A stretch of DNA of 37,448 nt from a virus. Shown one piece after another: positions 1 through 4,941 of the stretch (positions within the stretch are counted from its first letter, which is position 1; each line of letters opens with the position of its first letter). The translations under genes were made by a program, and so were the position numbers. Under the pieces are notes generated by a model, which worked only from the letters and a program-made list of their open reading frames with translations, was not told the origin of the DNA and did no database searches. The stretch spans positions 1 to 37,448 of IMG/VR virus record IMGVR_UViG_3300028835_001459. One strand, 5' to 3'.

Positions 1-177
1 GGTCCGCCATATTATCGTTACGTTGGATATGATGAGACATTTAAAACAATACAATGGATTTCTGAAGAAGAGCTTTTTTATAACAATTTAATTAAGCAGA
101 TAAAATTTTACAAGACAAAAATTTTACAGCTTATTAAGACGTTAGACATAAACAATATATGGGCGCATATAAAATAA
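1..177 (+). CDS. Partial cassette ORF, C-terminal part only
   Basis: One frame is open from the first base to a TAA at 175-177 and reads through the attC site at 78-147. The upstream part has protein-like composition (for example VGYDETFKTIQWISEEEL), so the gene probably belongs to the cassette that ends in that attC. Another frame ends earlier, at 89-91, and cannot be excluded. The start lies outside the window. I do not recognise a family. Confidence 0.35.
   Translation, partial: GPPYYRYVGYDETFKTIQWISEEELFYNNLIKQIKFYKTKILQLIKTLDINNIWAHIK
78..147 (+). other. attC recombination site 1
   Basis: Left box TTATAAC at 78-84 and right box GTTAGAC at 141-147, a perfect GTTRRRY. Between them the arm at 93-109 pairs with 117-133, except for an extra unpaired A in the left arm, as in integron attC sites. 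It is the first of the left-hand array. Confidence 0.85.
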
Positions 178-404
178 CCGAAATAGAAGAAGATTTCAAT
201 AAAACCATTAAAGAAGCAGGAAATAATTATATTTTCGAGCACATGAAAATTATTGCTAAGAAGATACTGAAGGATTTTCCCGACAATCAAGAAAGAGACA
301 TCGCTATTTCTAAATTATTAGAGTCAGCATTGTTTGTTAAATTTTGTCTCATAAAAGAGGCGCTAAAAATGTCTAACAATTTAATAAAGCAGACCAAAAA
401 ATAA
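159..404 (+). CDS. Acb2/Tad1 hairpin-domain protein, candidate cyclic-nucleotide sponge
   Basis: 81 aa. Residues about 29-66 match the helical hairpin of the Acb2/Tad1 family (DUF7681): a helix, then FPDNQERDIAISKLLESAL, then a second helix. The family signature is roughly CPDSRExxxAxxKLxEAxMWA. Known members bind cyclic oligonucleotides or glycocyclic-ADPR signals and so block CBASS or Thoeris immunity. The ATG is 12 nt after the attC right box at 141-147, and the stop lies inside the next attC (371-438), which is typical of a cassette gene. There is no clear Shine-Dalgarno. The usual Cys-Pro and Met-Trp positions are replaced (Phe-Pro, Leu-Phe), so ligand binding is uncertain. The family call is from memory of the motif. 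Confidence 0.6.
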   Translation: MGAYKITEIEEDFNKTIKEAGNNYIFEHMKIIAKKILKDFPDNQERDIAISKLLESALFVKFCLIKEALKMSNNLIKQTKK

Positions 405-438
405 AAGCGCTTTTTGGCTGCTTATTATGTCGTTATAA
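371..438 (+). other. attC recombination site 2
   Basis: Left box GTCTAAC (371-377), right box GTTATAA (432-438). Left arm AAGCAGACCAAAAA pairs with right arm TTTTTGGCTGCTT, leaving one extra A in the left arm. This is the same layout as classic attC sites. It belongs to the sequence family with an AAGCxGaCCAAAA arm, shared with 11876, 13862 and 15022. Confidence 0.9.
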
Positions 439-459
439 AGAATTTTATTCGGAGAAATT

Positions 460-645
460 ATGTCCTGTAAATGTGAGCCGTGTAGCGAGTGTGAGGGTGA
501 TGGATATGTATGGTGGACTTTCGACCGAAAGAAGTATCTAAAGAAACATCGTTGTGACGATCTTGATGTAATGGACTCTTGTGATGATTGCGGAGGGGCA
601 GGCTTAGATGAAATGTGTGACGAATGCACGGAAGATAATTTATAA
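460..645 (+). CDS. DnaJ-type zinc-binding small protein
   Basis: 61 aa and acidic. It has CxxC pairs: CEPC then CSECEGDG near the N-terminus, and CDDCGGAG then CDEC near the C-terminus. CxxCxGxG motifs are those of the DnaJ central zinc domain, which binds two zinc ions. A GGAG lies 5-9 nt before the ATG. It is the single gene of the cassette between the attC sites at 371-438 and 640-709; its TAA overlaps the left box of the latter. Role unknown; a protein-binding zinc finger is the most that can be said. Confidence 0.65.
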   Translation: MSCKCEPCSECEGDGYVWWTFDRKKYLKKHRCDDLDVMDSCDDCGGAGLDEMCDECTEDNL

Positions 646-709
646 TTAGGCATTTGAGCTAGATCAAAAACGATGAAGCTGTTTTTGACTACTCAACTTT
701 GTGTTATAA
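640..709 (+). other. attC recombination site 3
   Basis: Left box TTATAAT (640-646, one mismatch to the consensus AAC), right box GTTATAA (703-709). Arm 654-670 pairs with 682-696 and has two extra bases, C and A, in the left arm only. The last bases of the upstream gene (TAA) form part of the left box. Confidence 0.85.
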
Positions 710-718
710 ATAATTTAA

Positions 719-802
719 GGTAAGGACGCCAATGGTGGCAAACAGTCTTGAAAACTGCGGCGTGTAAAAGCGTAGAGGGTTCGATTCCTTCCCTTACCGC
801 CA
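719..802 (+). tRNA. tRNA-Ser(UGA)
   Basis: 84 nt including an encoded CCA. The acceptor stem GGTAAGG/CCTTACC is perfect. The D stem is GCC/GGC. The anticodon loop CTTGAAA carries TGA on a CAGT/ACTG stem. The long variable arm is the serine type, the T arm is GAGGG-TTCGATT-CCTTC, and the discriminator is G. It starts 10 nt after an attC right box, so it appears to be cassette cargo. It would decode UCA, UCG and UCU-type serine codons. Confidence 0.88.
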
Positions 803-804
803 AA

Positions 805-859
805 GGAAGGCTACCCTAATGGTAAGGGAGCAGGTTGCTAACCTGTTGTGTTATACACA
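805..859 (+). pseudogene. 5' two-thirds of a tRNA-Ser(GCU), 3' part missing or altered
   Basis: Two nt after the CCA of the previous tRNA comes a tRNA-like 5' half: GGAAGGC, a D arm CCC-TAATGGTAA-GGG, an anticodon arm GCAGG-TTGCTAA-CCTGT with GCT, and a variable arm TGTG-TTATA-CACA. After that the expected T arm and the acceptor 3' strand (GCCTTCC) are not found. Instead there is CTGAA-GAAA-TTCAG and unrelated sequence. It may be truncated, or interrupted by an insertion whose far end I could not find. Confidence 0.5.
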
Positions 860-1010
860 CTGAAGAAATTCAGGGGATACCCTCGCACTGAGAGAAGCTG
901 GCGAGTGAGAAATCGAGCTGGATAATAGGAGATGAGACCCCAGTAACCAAAACCGTAAAATAAATAAATGCTGCTCTGTGTATAATAACTCAACATAAAC
1001 AAATGGAAAT
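860..1010 (+). other. Non-coding, possibly structured RNA segment after the tRNA fragment
   Basis: No credible gene. Short helices are visible, for example CTGAA-GAAA-TTCAG at 860-873 and CTCGC pairing with GCGAG near 883-906. I do not recognise an RNA family. It forms the second half of the tRNA cassette, before the decayed attC at 1011. Confidence 0.3.
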
Positions 1011-1188
1011 TGATAACAAATCAATCCACTCGACCGATAGGCCCGAGAATCTGCCTTCGTCAAGTGATTTCATTAATAATAGAATACAAGAATGGGAAGA
1101 AGAAAAGCTAACTAACCAGTTTGGAATGGCCCATTTTGCGGATAGAGCAATAACGGTATTGAAAGATAATCCTGAGTATAAGAAATAA
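1003..1188 (+). CDS. Small hypothetical protein, start uncertain
   Basis: 61 aa from the ATG at 1003, but that start is inside the flank of the decayed attC and has no Shine-Dalgarno, so residues 1-23 are encoded by attC sequence. The protein-like part is residues 24-61 (INNRIQEWEEEK onward), which could begin at ATT 1072 or ATG 1126. It ends 11 nt before the next gene. No family recognised. It may be a gene whose 5' end was replaced by the attC insertion. Confidence 0.4.
   Translation: MEIDNKSIHSTDRPENLPSSSDFINNRIQEWEEEKLTNQFGMAHFADRAITVLKDNPEYKK
1011..1078 (+). other. attC recombination site 4, decayed
   Basis: TGATAAC (1011-1017) is the left box. Arm CACTCGACCGATAGGC pairs with GCCTTCGTCAAGTG, with two extra bases in the left arm and one mismatch. 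The right box is ATTAATA (1072-1078), which has lost the G of GTT, so recombination is probably impaired. It marks the right end of the left-hand array and resembles the intact site at 13073-13144. Confidence 0.65.
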
Positions 1189-1199
1189 AAGGTAAACCT

Positions 1200-1406
1200 A
1201 TGGAACATGTAGACAGGGAAGTTCAGAAAGCACTGGTGCGATTAAATGATGCCCTTTGCGTATGGGAACGGGCGACAGGACGGGAGAGTGTTTTGATCCT
1301 TCGAGAAGTAGGAGGCTTTATCTGCCGCTCTGTAAACGGTAAGCCTATAATATTAAATGATATTACAGATTCGCAGCTTATCGTAGACATTATAAAATAT
1401 GCTTAA
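1200..1406 (+). CDS. Hypothetical protein, 68 aa
   Basis: AAAGGT precedes the ATG. The sequence is mixed alpha/beta with an N-terminal amphipathic helix (DREVQKALVRLNDALCVWER) and a short beta-rich stretch (ILREVGGFICRSVNGKPI). No membrane segment or cofactor motif. Lies between the left array and the DUF1353 gene in the same direction. No family recognised. Confidence 0.6.
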   Translation: MEHVDREVQKALVRLNDALCVWERATGRESVLILREVGGFICRSVNGKPIILNDITDSQLIVDIIKYA

Positions 1407-1460
1407 TAAGCTTACCGATAGACATATAACAAACAAATAGACCGGAGGATTAATAAAAAG

Positions 1461-1859
1461 ATGATTGCATATAGAAAGCGAAGAAAATATAAATATGATT
1501 TAGCTGATGATTTTACAATATATGTTGACATTTATACGCCTAAGGGCATTGATCTGGGAGTATTGAAATTAGATACTTCCGGAAACCTCACCATACTTGA
1601 GGGGTATGCTTGGGATGGTCCCAGTGGTCCAGCTATAGACACAGAAAGTTTTATGAAAGGCTCCCTTGTTCATGACGCCTTATATCAGCTTATACGTAGA
1701 GGGTATCTAGGACAATGTCATAGAAAGAAAGCGGATAAAATTTTAAGACATGTTTGTCTTCTCTCAGGTATGTCGAGGTTCCGTGCTTGGTATGTATATA
1801 AAAGCGTCCGTATAGGGGCTGCAAGTAGCGCCAAACCTGATATATTATATGCTCCATAA
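1461..1859 (+). CDS. DUF1353 family phage protein
   Basis: 132 aa. The core GYAWDGPSGPAIDT (residues about 48-61) followed by SLVHDALYQLIRRG (about 68-81) is the hallmark of DUF1353, small proteins common in tailed phages. Asp and His of LVHDALY are conserved in the family and might bind metal, though its biochemical role is not established. GGAGG lies 9-13 nt before the ATG. The C-terminal half is basic and helical. Complete. Confidence 0.85.
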   Translation: MIAYRKRRKYKYDLADDFTIYVDIYTPKGIDLGVLKLDTSGNLTILEGYAWDGPSGPAIDTESFMKGSLVHDALYQLIRRGYLGQCHRKKADKILRHVCLLSGMSRFRAWYVYKSVRIGAASSAKPDILYAP

Positions 1860-1902
1860 TAAAAGATTCTGAAACATAGCGAGTGATCTTAAAGGAGGAA
1901 TT

Positions 1903-2115
1903 ATCTTTAGTTTAAATTTAGATAAGATATATGCCTCTAGGATTTCAAAAGAAGGCCGGGCTGAAAAAATTCAAGAGATAAGAGATATGGCGAGAGAGTT
2001 AGCGTCATTAATTAAGTCAAATTGTCCGGATAGTAAAGAAAGAAATATTTCCTTTGTAAAGCTCGAAGCCGCTACCATGTGGGCATATATTGCCATAGCA
2101 AAACATGCCGAATAA
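1903..2115 (+). CDS. Second Acb2/Tad1 hairpin-domain protein, non-AUG start
   Basis: 70 aa. EIRDMARELASLIKSNCPDS, then KERNISFVKLEAATMWAYIA, closely follows the Acb2/Tad1 hairpin signature (two helices with CPDSxE and KLEAAxMWA between). Members sequester cyclic-nucleotide immune signals of CBASS or Thoeris. A strong AAAGGAGG sits at 1891-1898, but the frame has no ATG, GTG or TTG near it. The best-placed codon is ATC at 1903; otherwise the first ATG is at 1987, which would remove most of helix 1. Either a rare ATC start or a start-codon mutation. The next gene overlaps its end by 11 nt, suggesting coupling. Confidence 0.7.
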   Translation: MFSLNLDKIYASRISKEGRAEKIQEIRDMARELASLIKSNCPDSKERNISFVKLEAATMWAYIAIAKHAE

Positions 2116-2527
2116 TTATACCACGAGATATTACAACCCATACCCCCGAAGACGAAGCAATCAAAATATGAAACCTCTGCCAATTAAAGGAAAAGAAAAT
2201 AATACGGAGTTAAGATATAAAAATCTAATACTCCAACCTATGCTGTTAGCAGGGGAGATTATTGATTATAGATTTGAGCCTTTTAATGTAAGGCTTGGAG
2301 ATAATTGTTATTATCGAATTGACTATTTTGTTGTATTCCAAGACCGTTTTGAGGTGCATGAAGTTAAAGGCGGGAAATTTATAAAAAAAACCGGCAAGAT
2401 TGCTCCTTATTGTACAGATGATGCCTTGGTTAAAATTAAGACCGCTGCGACTTTATATCCTTGGTGGAAATGGATAATTAAGTATGAATATAGTAGAAAT
2501 TGGTACACTTTAGAAATCAATCAATAA
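2105..2527 (+). CDS. DUF1064 family, PD-(D/E)XK-like phage nuclease
   Basis: 140 aa. N-terminal KGKENNTELRYKNLILQPML, then RIDYFVVFQDRFEVHEVKGG, with Asp and the Glu-Val-Lys trio of a restriction-like nuclease fold. DUF1064 proteins occur in phage replication and recombination modules and are thought to be nucleases, possibly junction-resolving. It overlaps the upstream sponge-like gene. The C-terminal WWKWIIKYEYSRNWYTLEI is strand-rich, as in the family. Complete. Confidence 0.75.
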   Translation: MPNNYTTRYYNPYPRRRSNQNMKPLPIKGKENNTELRYKNLILQPMLLAGEIIDYRFEPFNVRLGDNCYYRIDYFVVFQDRFEVHEVKGGKFIKKTGKIAPYCTDDALVKIKTAATLYPWWKWIIKYEYSRNWYTLEINQ

Positions 2528-2567
2528 TTTTTTATTGAATGTCTAGTTTACATAATCTAGCGAATAT

Positions 2568-2624
2568 TTTTTTAAAGTAGTTCATAAGGTAAACTAGTTC
2601 AACTATGGGTTTTTCCTATATATT
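2568..2624 (+). repeat. 57-bp direct repeat, copy A
   Basis: Begins TTTTTTAAAGTAG and ends GGTTTTTCCTATATATT. About three quarters of its positions match copy B at 2829-2885 in the same orientation. It lies in the AT-rich flank of the DnaA-box cluster, so it may be origin iterons or an unwinding element; this role is inferred. Confidence 0.75.
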
Positions 2625-2645
2625 ATATCCTTAAAAAGGGGAATA

Positions 2646-2783
2646 ATTAAGACAAATATTACCAGAATAGGTACGTTTTTAGAAAAAAGTCGATATTTTG
2701 CCATAAACATAACGGCACTTATGGAGTGTATAGAATCAAAAAAAGAGAGAAATAAGGAAGATGTAAACAATACCGTTATTTAG
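2646..2783 (+). CDS. Possible 45-aa protein with ATT start, between the direct repeats
   Basis: An open frame from ATT at 2646 to TAG at 2781-2783, preceded by AAGGGG. The product (ITALMECIESKKERNKEDVN in its middle) is lysine and glutamate rich. No canonical start, so it may be no gene at all. No family recognised. Confidence 0.2.
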   Translation: MKTNITRIGTFLEKSRYFAINITALMECIESKKERNKEDVNNTVI

Positions 2784-2828
2784 AGCAAATAGGGGAAAAT
2801 GCATGTCTTTTCTTGAGAAATCCTGAAA

Positions 2829-2885
2829 TTTTTTAAAGTAGCTTATAAGACAAACTCGGCAAACTATTGGTTTTTCCTACACATT
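2829..2885 (+). repeat. 57-bp direct repeat, copy B
   Basis: Partner of copy A at 2568-2624, 261 bp downstream and in the same orientation. The best conserved parts are the TTTTTTAAAGTAG start and the GGTTTTTCCTA end. Located 110 bp before the first DnaA box. Confidence 0.75.
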
Positions 2886-2995
2886 TTTTTAGCAGGTTAC
2901 AAAAAAAGAGGTTAGAGCGCATCTAATAGCATGACCTTTAATTCGTTTTTAAATCATAATGTTAAAGGAAAGTCTTAATTGTGAAAAGCCAGCCC

Positions 2996-3108
2996 TGTGG
3001 ATAACTCCCTAATTTGGCCTAAATTTTCCCTAAATTCCACCTTTAAAAGCAAAAACAAAAAAGTTATCCACAGACTTATCCACAGACTTATCCACAGCCT
3101 GTGGATGG
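2996..3108. other. DnaA-box cluster, origin-like
   Basis: Perfect 9-mer DnaA boxes: TGTGGATAA (2996-3004, reverse) and TTATCCACA at 3064-3072, 3076-3084 and 3088-3096, the last three at an exact 12-bp period. A near-match, TGTGGATGG, is at 3100-3108. An AT-rich tract with direct repeats lies to the left and a DnaA domain IV gene to the right. This is the layout of a DnaA-dependent replication origin, but no replication data are available. Confidence 0.8.
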
Positions 3109-3118
3109 GTCTACTTAA

Positions 3119-3349
3119 CTAGTGTATATCTTGTGGGTTAAGATATCTCATGATTGTGGAGTGGTCTCTTTTCCCAAAGATTATTCCTAGCTCGCAGAGG
3201 GATAATTCTGTAAACACCCGGCATCTTTGAATTGCGTGTTTACGAGCTTCTAGAACGGTTTTTGAGCGTCCTTTGCCTGTAATTTTTTTAACAGGAACGT
3301 CAAATTCTTTTGATACTTGTTCGATAATAATTTTGGCTTGGGAAAACAT
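3119..3349 (-). CDS. Stand-alone DnaA domain IV (DnaA-box binding) protein
   Basis: 76 aa, minus strand. It matches the C-terminal helix-turn-helix domain of DnaA: VPVKKITGKGRSKTVLEARK, then ELGIIFGKRDHSTIMR, which corresponds to the DnaA signature around GxRDHxTV/I. The AAA+ ATPase domains are absent, so it could bind DnaA boxes but not open an origin alone. GGAGGTGG lies just upstream of the start (complement of 3354-3362). It sits between the DnaA-box cluster (2996-3108) and one more box (3426-3434). It may act as an origin adaptor, a competitor of host DnaA, or an autoregulator. Confidence 0.88.
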   Translation of the reverse strand: MFSQAKIIIEQVSKEFDVPVKKITGKGRSKTVLEARKHAIQRCRVFTELSLCELGIIFGKRDHSTIMRYLNPQDIH

Positions 3350-3425
3350 TTAACCACCTCCTTTTCTAATAAATTTAAAATCCTACATTAACAGGTTATC
3401 ATGGTTAAAGCAACAAAAAATCGAG

Positions 3426-3434
3426 TTATCCACA
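3426..3434 (+). promoter_or_regulatory. Isolated DnaA box upstream of the DnaA domain IV gene
   Basis: Perfect TTATCCACA, 77 bp upstream of the minus-strand start at 3349. In this position it could serve autoregulation as well as origin function. Confidence 0.7.
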
Positions 3435-3503
3435 GGGCCTACTACTACTTCTAGATCTCTCTATTAACATAGTTATTGGATAACAAAAGGCAATAGGTTC
3501 GAC

Positions 3504-3529
3504 AGAGAAAAACATTTATGTTTTTCTCT
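3504..3529. repeat. Perfect inverted repeat, nested hairpin
   Basis: AGAGAAAAACAT (3504-3515) and ATGTTTTTCTCT (3518-3529) pair over 12 bp with a 2-nt spacer. An outer pair AAAGGCA (3486-3492) / TGCCTTT (3550-3556) encloses it. No T-run follows at once, so it is either a weak terminator between the divergent dnaA-like and rha sides or a protein-binding site. Confidence 0.6.
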
Positions 3530-3624
3530 AACAATATTTTTCGATAAAAATGCCTTTAATAACGGGGACTGGATTTTATATGGTAGGGCAAATTGGATTT
3601 TATAAGGTGGCTAAGATAAAACGC

Positions 3625-3652
3625 TTGACATACAGATTATCCTAGCTATAAT
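3625..3652 (+). promoter_or_regulatory. Consensus sigma70-type promoter
   Basis: TTGACA (3625-3630), 16-bp spacer, TATAAT (3647-3652). Both hexamers are perfect. It points towards rha and the terminase genes. Two copies of TGGATTTTATA followed by AGG/TGG lie 25-60 bp upstream and could be operator half-sites. Confidence 0.8.
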
Positions 3653-3673
3653 CTAAACAGAAATTAAATGTTC

Positions 3674-3715
3674 TTGAATTAAGGGTCGTTTCAACCGACC
3701 CTTAATTCAATTTTT
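3674..3715 (+). terminator. Strong intrinsic terminator in the rha leader
   Basis: TTGAATTAAGGGTCG (3674-3688) pairs perfectly with 3696-3710 across a 7-nt loop, followed by TTTTT. It is only about 20-25 nt downstream of the expected start of the promoter at 3625-3652 and 22 nt before rha. Most transcripts would stop after about 55 nt unless antitermination occurs. Confidence 0.8.
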
Positions 3716-3736
3716 AATCATTAGAATGAGGGCAGG

Positions 3737-4459
3737 ATGAAAAATGAATTAGTATATTTCAATAGAAATGAAATTTTTTGCGATAGTCGAATGGTTGCAG
3801 AAAAAATTAAGAAGCAACATAAAAATGTTTTAGCTGCTATTAATAATTTAAGGCAAAATTTAGAAAGCTTAGAGGCCGAAAATCTAGTCACTAAAGAATG
3901 CTACCGATCGCTTTTGTTTTTTGAGAAAAGATATGTTTACCGCGGGCAAGAATTCAGATATATAGAAATGAATAGGTCGGCATTTACTATTTTAATATTA
4001 GGATTTACCGGTAAGAAAGCCCTGATATGGAAATTACAATTTGAAAAAGCTTTTTATCAGATGGAGGAAGTTCTTCTTCGCCAGTCTAATCTCGAATGGC
4101 GAAGAGAACGTGAACAAAAGAAACAAATACGATTAGATTTAGTAGATGAAATCAAAACATTTATTGAGTATGCAACCGCAAACGGAAATCAAAACGCCAA
4201 GCATTATTTTACTACAATAGCACAAATGCAATATAAAGCCCTTGGATTGATATCTGAAAACGAGAAGATCGACAAACAGTTCAGAAATAGCTTAGATGCT
4301 ATGGATTTACATAATCTGCTATCCTCTGAGATGATTGCTAGAAAGGCCTTATTGGAAGGTATTGATCAAAAACTTCACTATAAAGACATCTTCCAGCTTG
4401 CAAAACAAAGAGTCCTTCAATTTGCAGATATAATCCTCATGAAAGGATTAAAAAGCTAA
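3737..4459 (+). CDS. rha: Rha family phage regulatory protein
   Basis: 240 aa. Residues about 15-112 match the pRha domain: SRMVAEKIKKQHKNVLAAIN, then the conserved YIEMNRSAFTILILGFTGKK and a following helix ending in FEKAFYQMEE. Rha proteins are phage regulators linked to growth in particular host backgrounds. The charged C-terminal half (REREQKKQIRLDLVDEIKTF onward) is a helical extension not typed here. GAGGGCAGG precedes the ATG. It follows the attenuator-like promoter/terminator pair and heads the packaging operon. Confidence 0.85.
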   Translation: MKNELVYFNRNEIFCDSRMVAEKIKKQHKNVLAAINNLRQNLESLEAENLVTKECYRSLLFFEKRYVYRGQEFRYIEMNRSAFTILILGFTGKKALIWKLQFEKAFYQMEEVLLRQSNLEWRREREQKKQIRLDLVDEIKTFIEYATANGNQNAKHYFTTIAQMQYKALGLISENEKIDKQFRNSLDAMDLHNLLSSEMIARKALLEGIDQKLHYKDIFQLAKQRVLQFADIILMKGLKS

Positions 4460-4470
4460 ACAGGGACATT

Positions 4471-4941
4471 ATGAACAAAAAACCAACTAAATTAAAAATA
4501 TTACAGGGCAATCCGGGGAAAAGACCTCTTCCTATAGAACCGCATCCTAAAGAAATCATGCCTAGAATGCCCAAGGAAATCGACAGGGAGGCTAAGAAGG
4601 CATGGAAGGCCTTAGCGCCTACCTTGGTTAAGTTAGGCCTCCTGTGCGAAACGGATGGCCTCTCCTTTGGTTTCTTGTGTCAATTACGCAGCCGGTTAAA
4701 AGAATGCATAGAGAAAACCAATAGCCTGTCGAGCTTAATTGATGAAAAATCATATATCGATAAAATAGGCGAAGAGCATATTACCTGTAGAATAAATGCG
4801 TATGTATTGGCCGAGGAAAGGTTTTTTAAATTGTTTAGGGCTTATGCCGCCGATTTTGGCCTTACACCAAAAGGCCGTACAGGATTAGGTATTGACCTTA
4901 CCGGCACAAAGGCAGGCTCTTTGGAGGGGTTGCTTGATTAA
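4471..4941 (+). CDS. terS: Terminase small subunit, P27 family
   Basis: 156 aa. The N-terminus LKILQGNPGKRPLPIEPHPK is the P27-family signature. A helical DNA-binding core and a conserved middle (AWKALAPTLVKLGLLCETDG) follow. It recognises the packaging site and hands DNA to the large subunit. Its stop codon overlaps the terL start by one base, so the two are translationally coupled. Confidence 0.9.
   Translation: MNKKPTKLKILQGNPGKRPLPIEPHPKEIMPRMPKEIDREAKKAWKALAPTLVKLGLLCETDGLSFGFLCQLRSRLKECIEKTNSLSSLIDEKSYIDKIGEEHITCRINAYVLAEERFFKLFRAYAADFGLTPKGRTGLGIDLTGTKAGSLEGLLD

Larger units (their letters stand above)
1..1078 (+). mobile_element. Integron-type cassette array, left cluster
   Basis: Four attC sites in one orientation (78-147, 371-438, 640-709, and a decayed one at 1011-1078) delimit a partial cassette, a sponge-like cassette, a zinc-protein cassette and a tRNA cassette. 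No intI gene is visible, so this is a CALIN-type cluster. The array runs off the left edge. Confidence 0.8.

Noticed and set aside
371-438. Repeated hairpins could be intrinsic terminators or a CRISPR array
   Set aside because: They lack T-runs, have conserved outer boxes and an extra base in one arm only, and they differ too much in sequence and spacing to be CRISPR repeats.
860-1000. Group I intron or hammerhead ribozyme inside the second tRNA
   Set aside because: CTGAAGAAA resembles a hammerhead core fragment, but the full core and the 3' tRNA exon could not be found.
1407-1460. ATATAAC followed by AAATAGACCGG looks like the left half of an attC
   Set aside because: No right arm and no right box are found; the GGAGG belongs to the DUF1353 ribosome-binding site.
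3479-3566. GGATAAC with long inverted repeats could be another attC
   Set aside because: The right side reads TAATAACG rather than GTTRRRY, and the arms have no extra base on one side.
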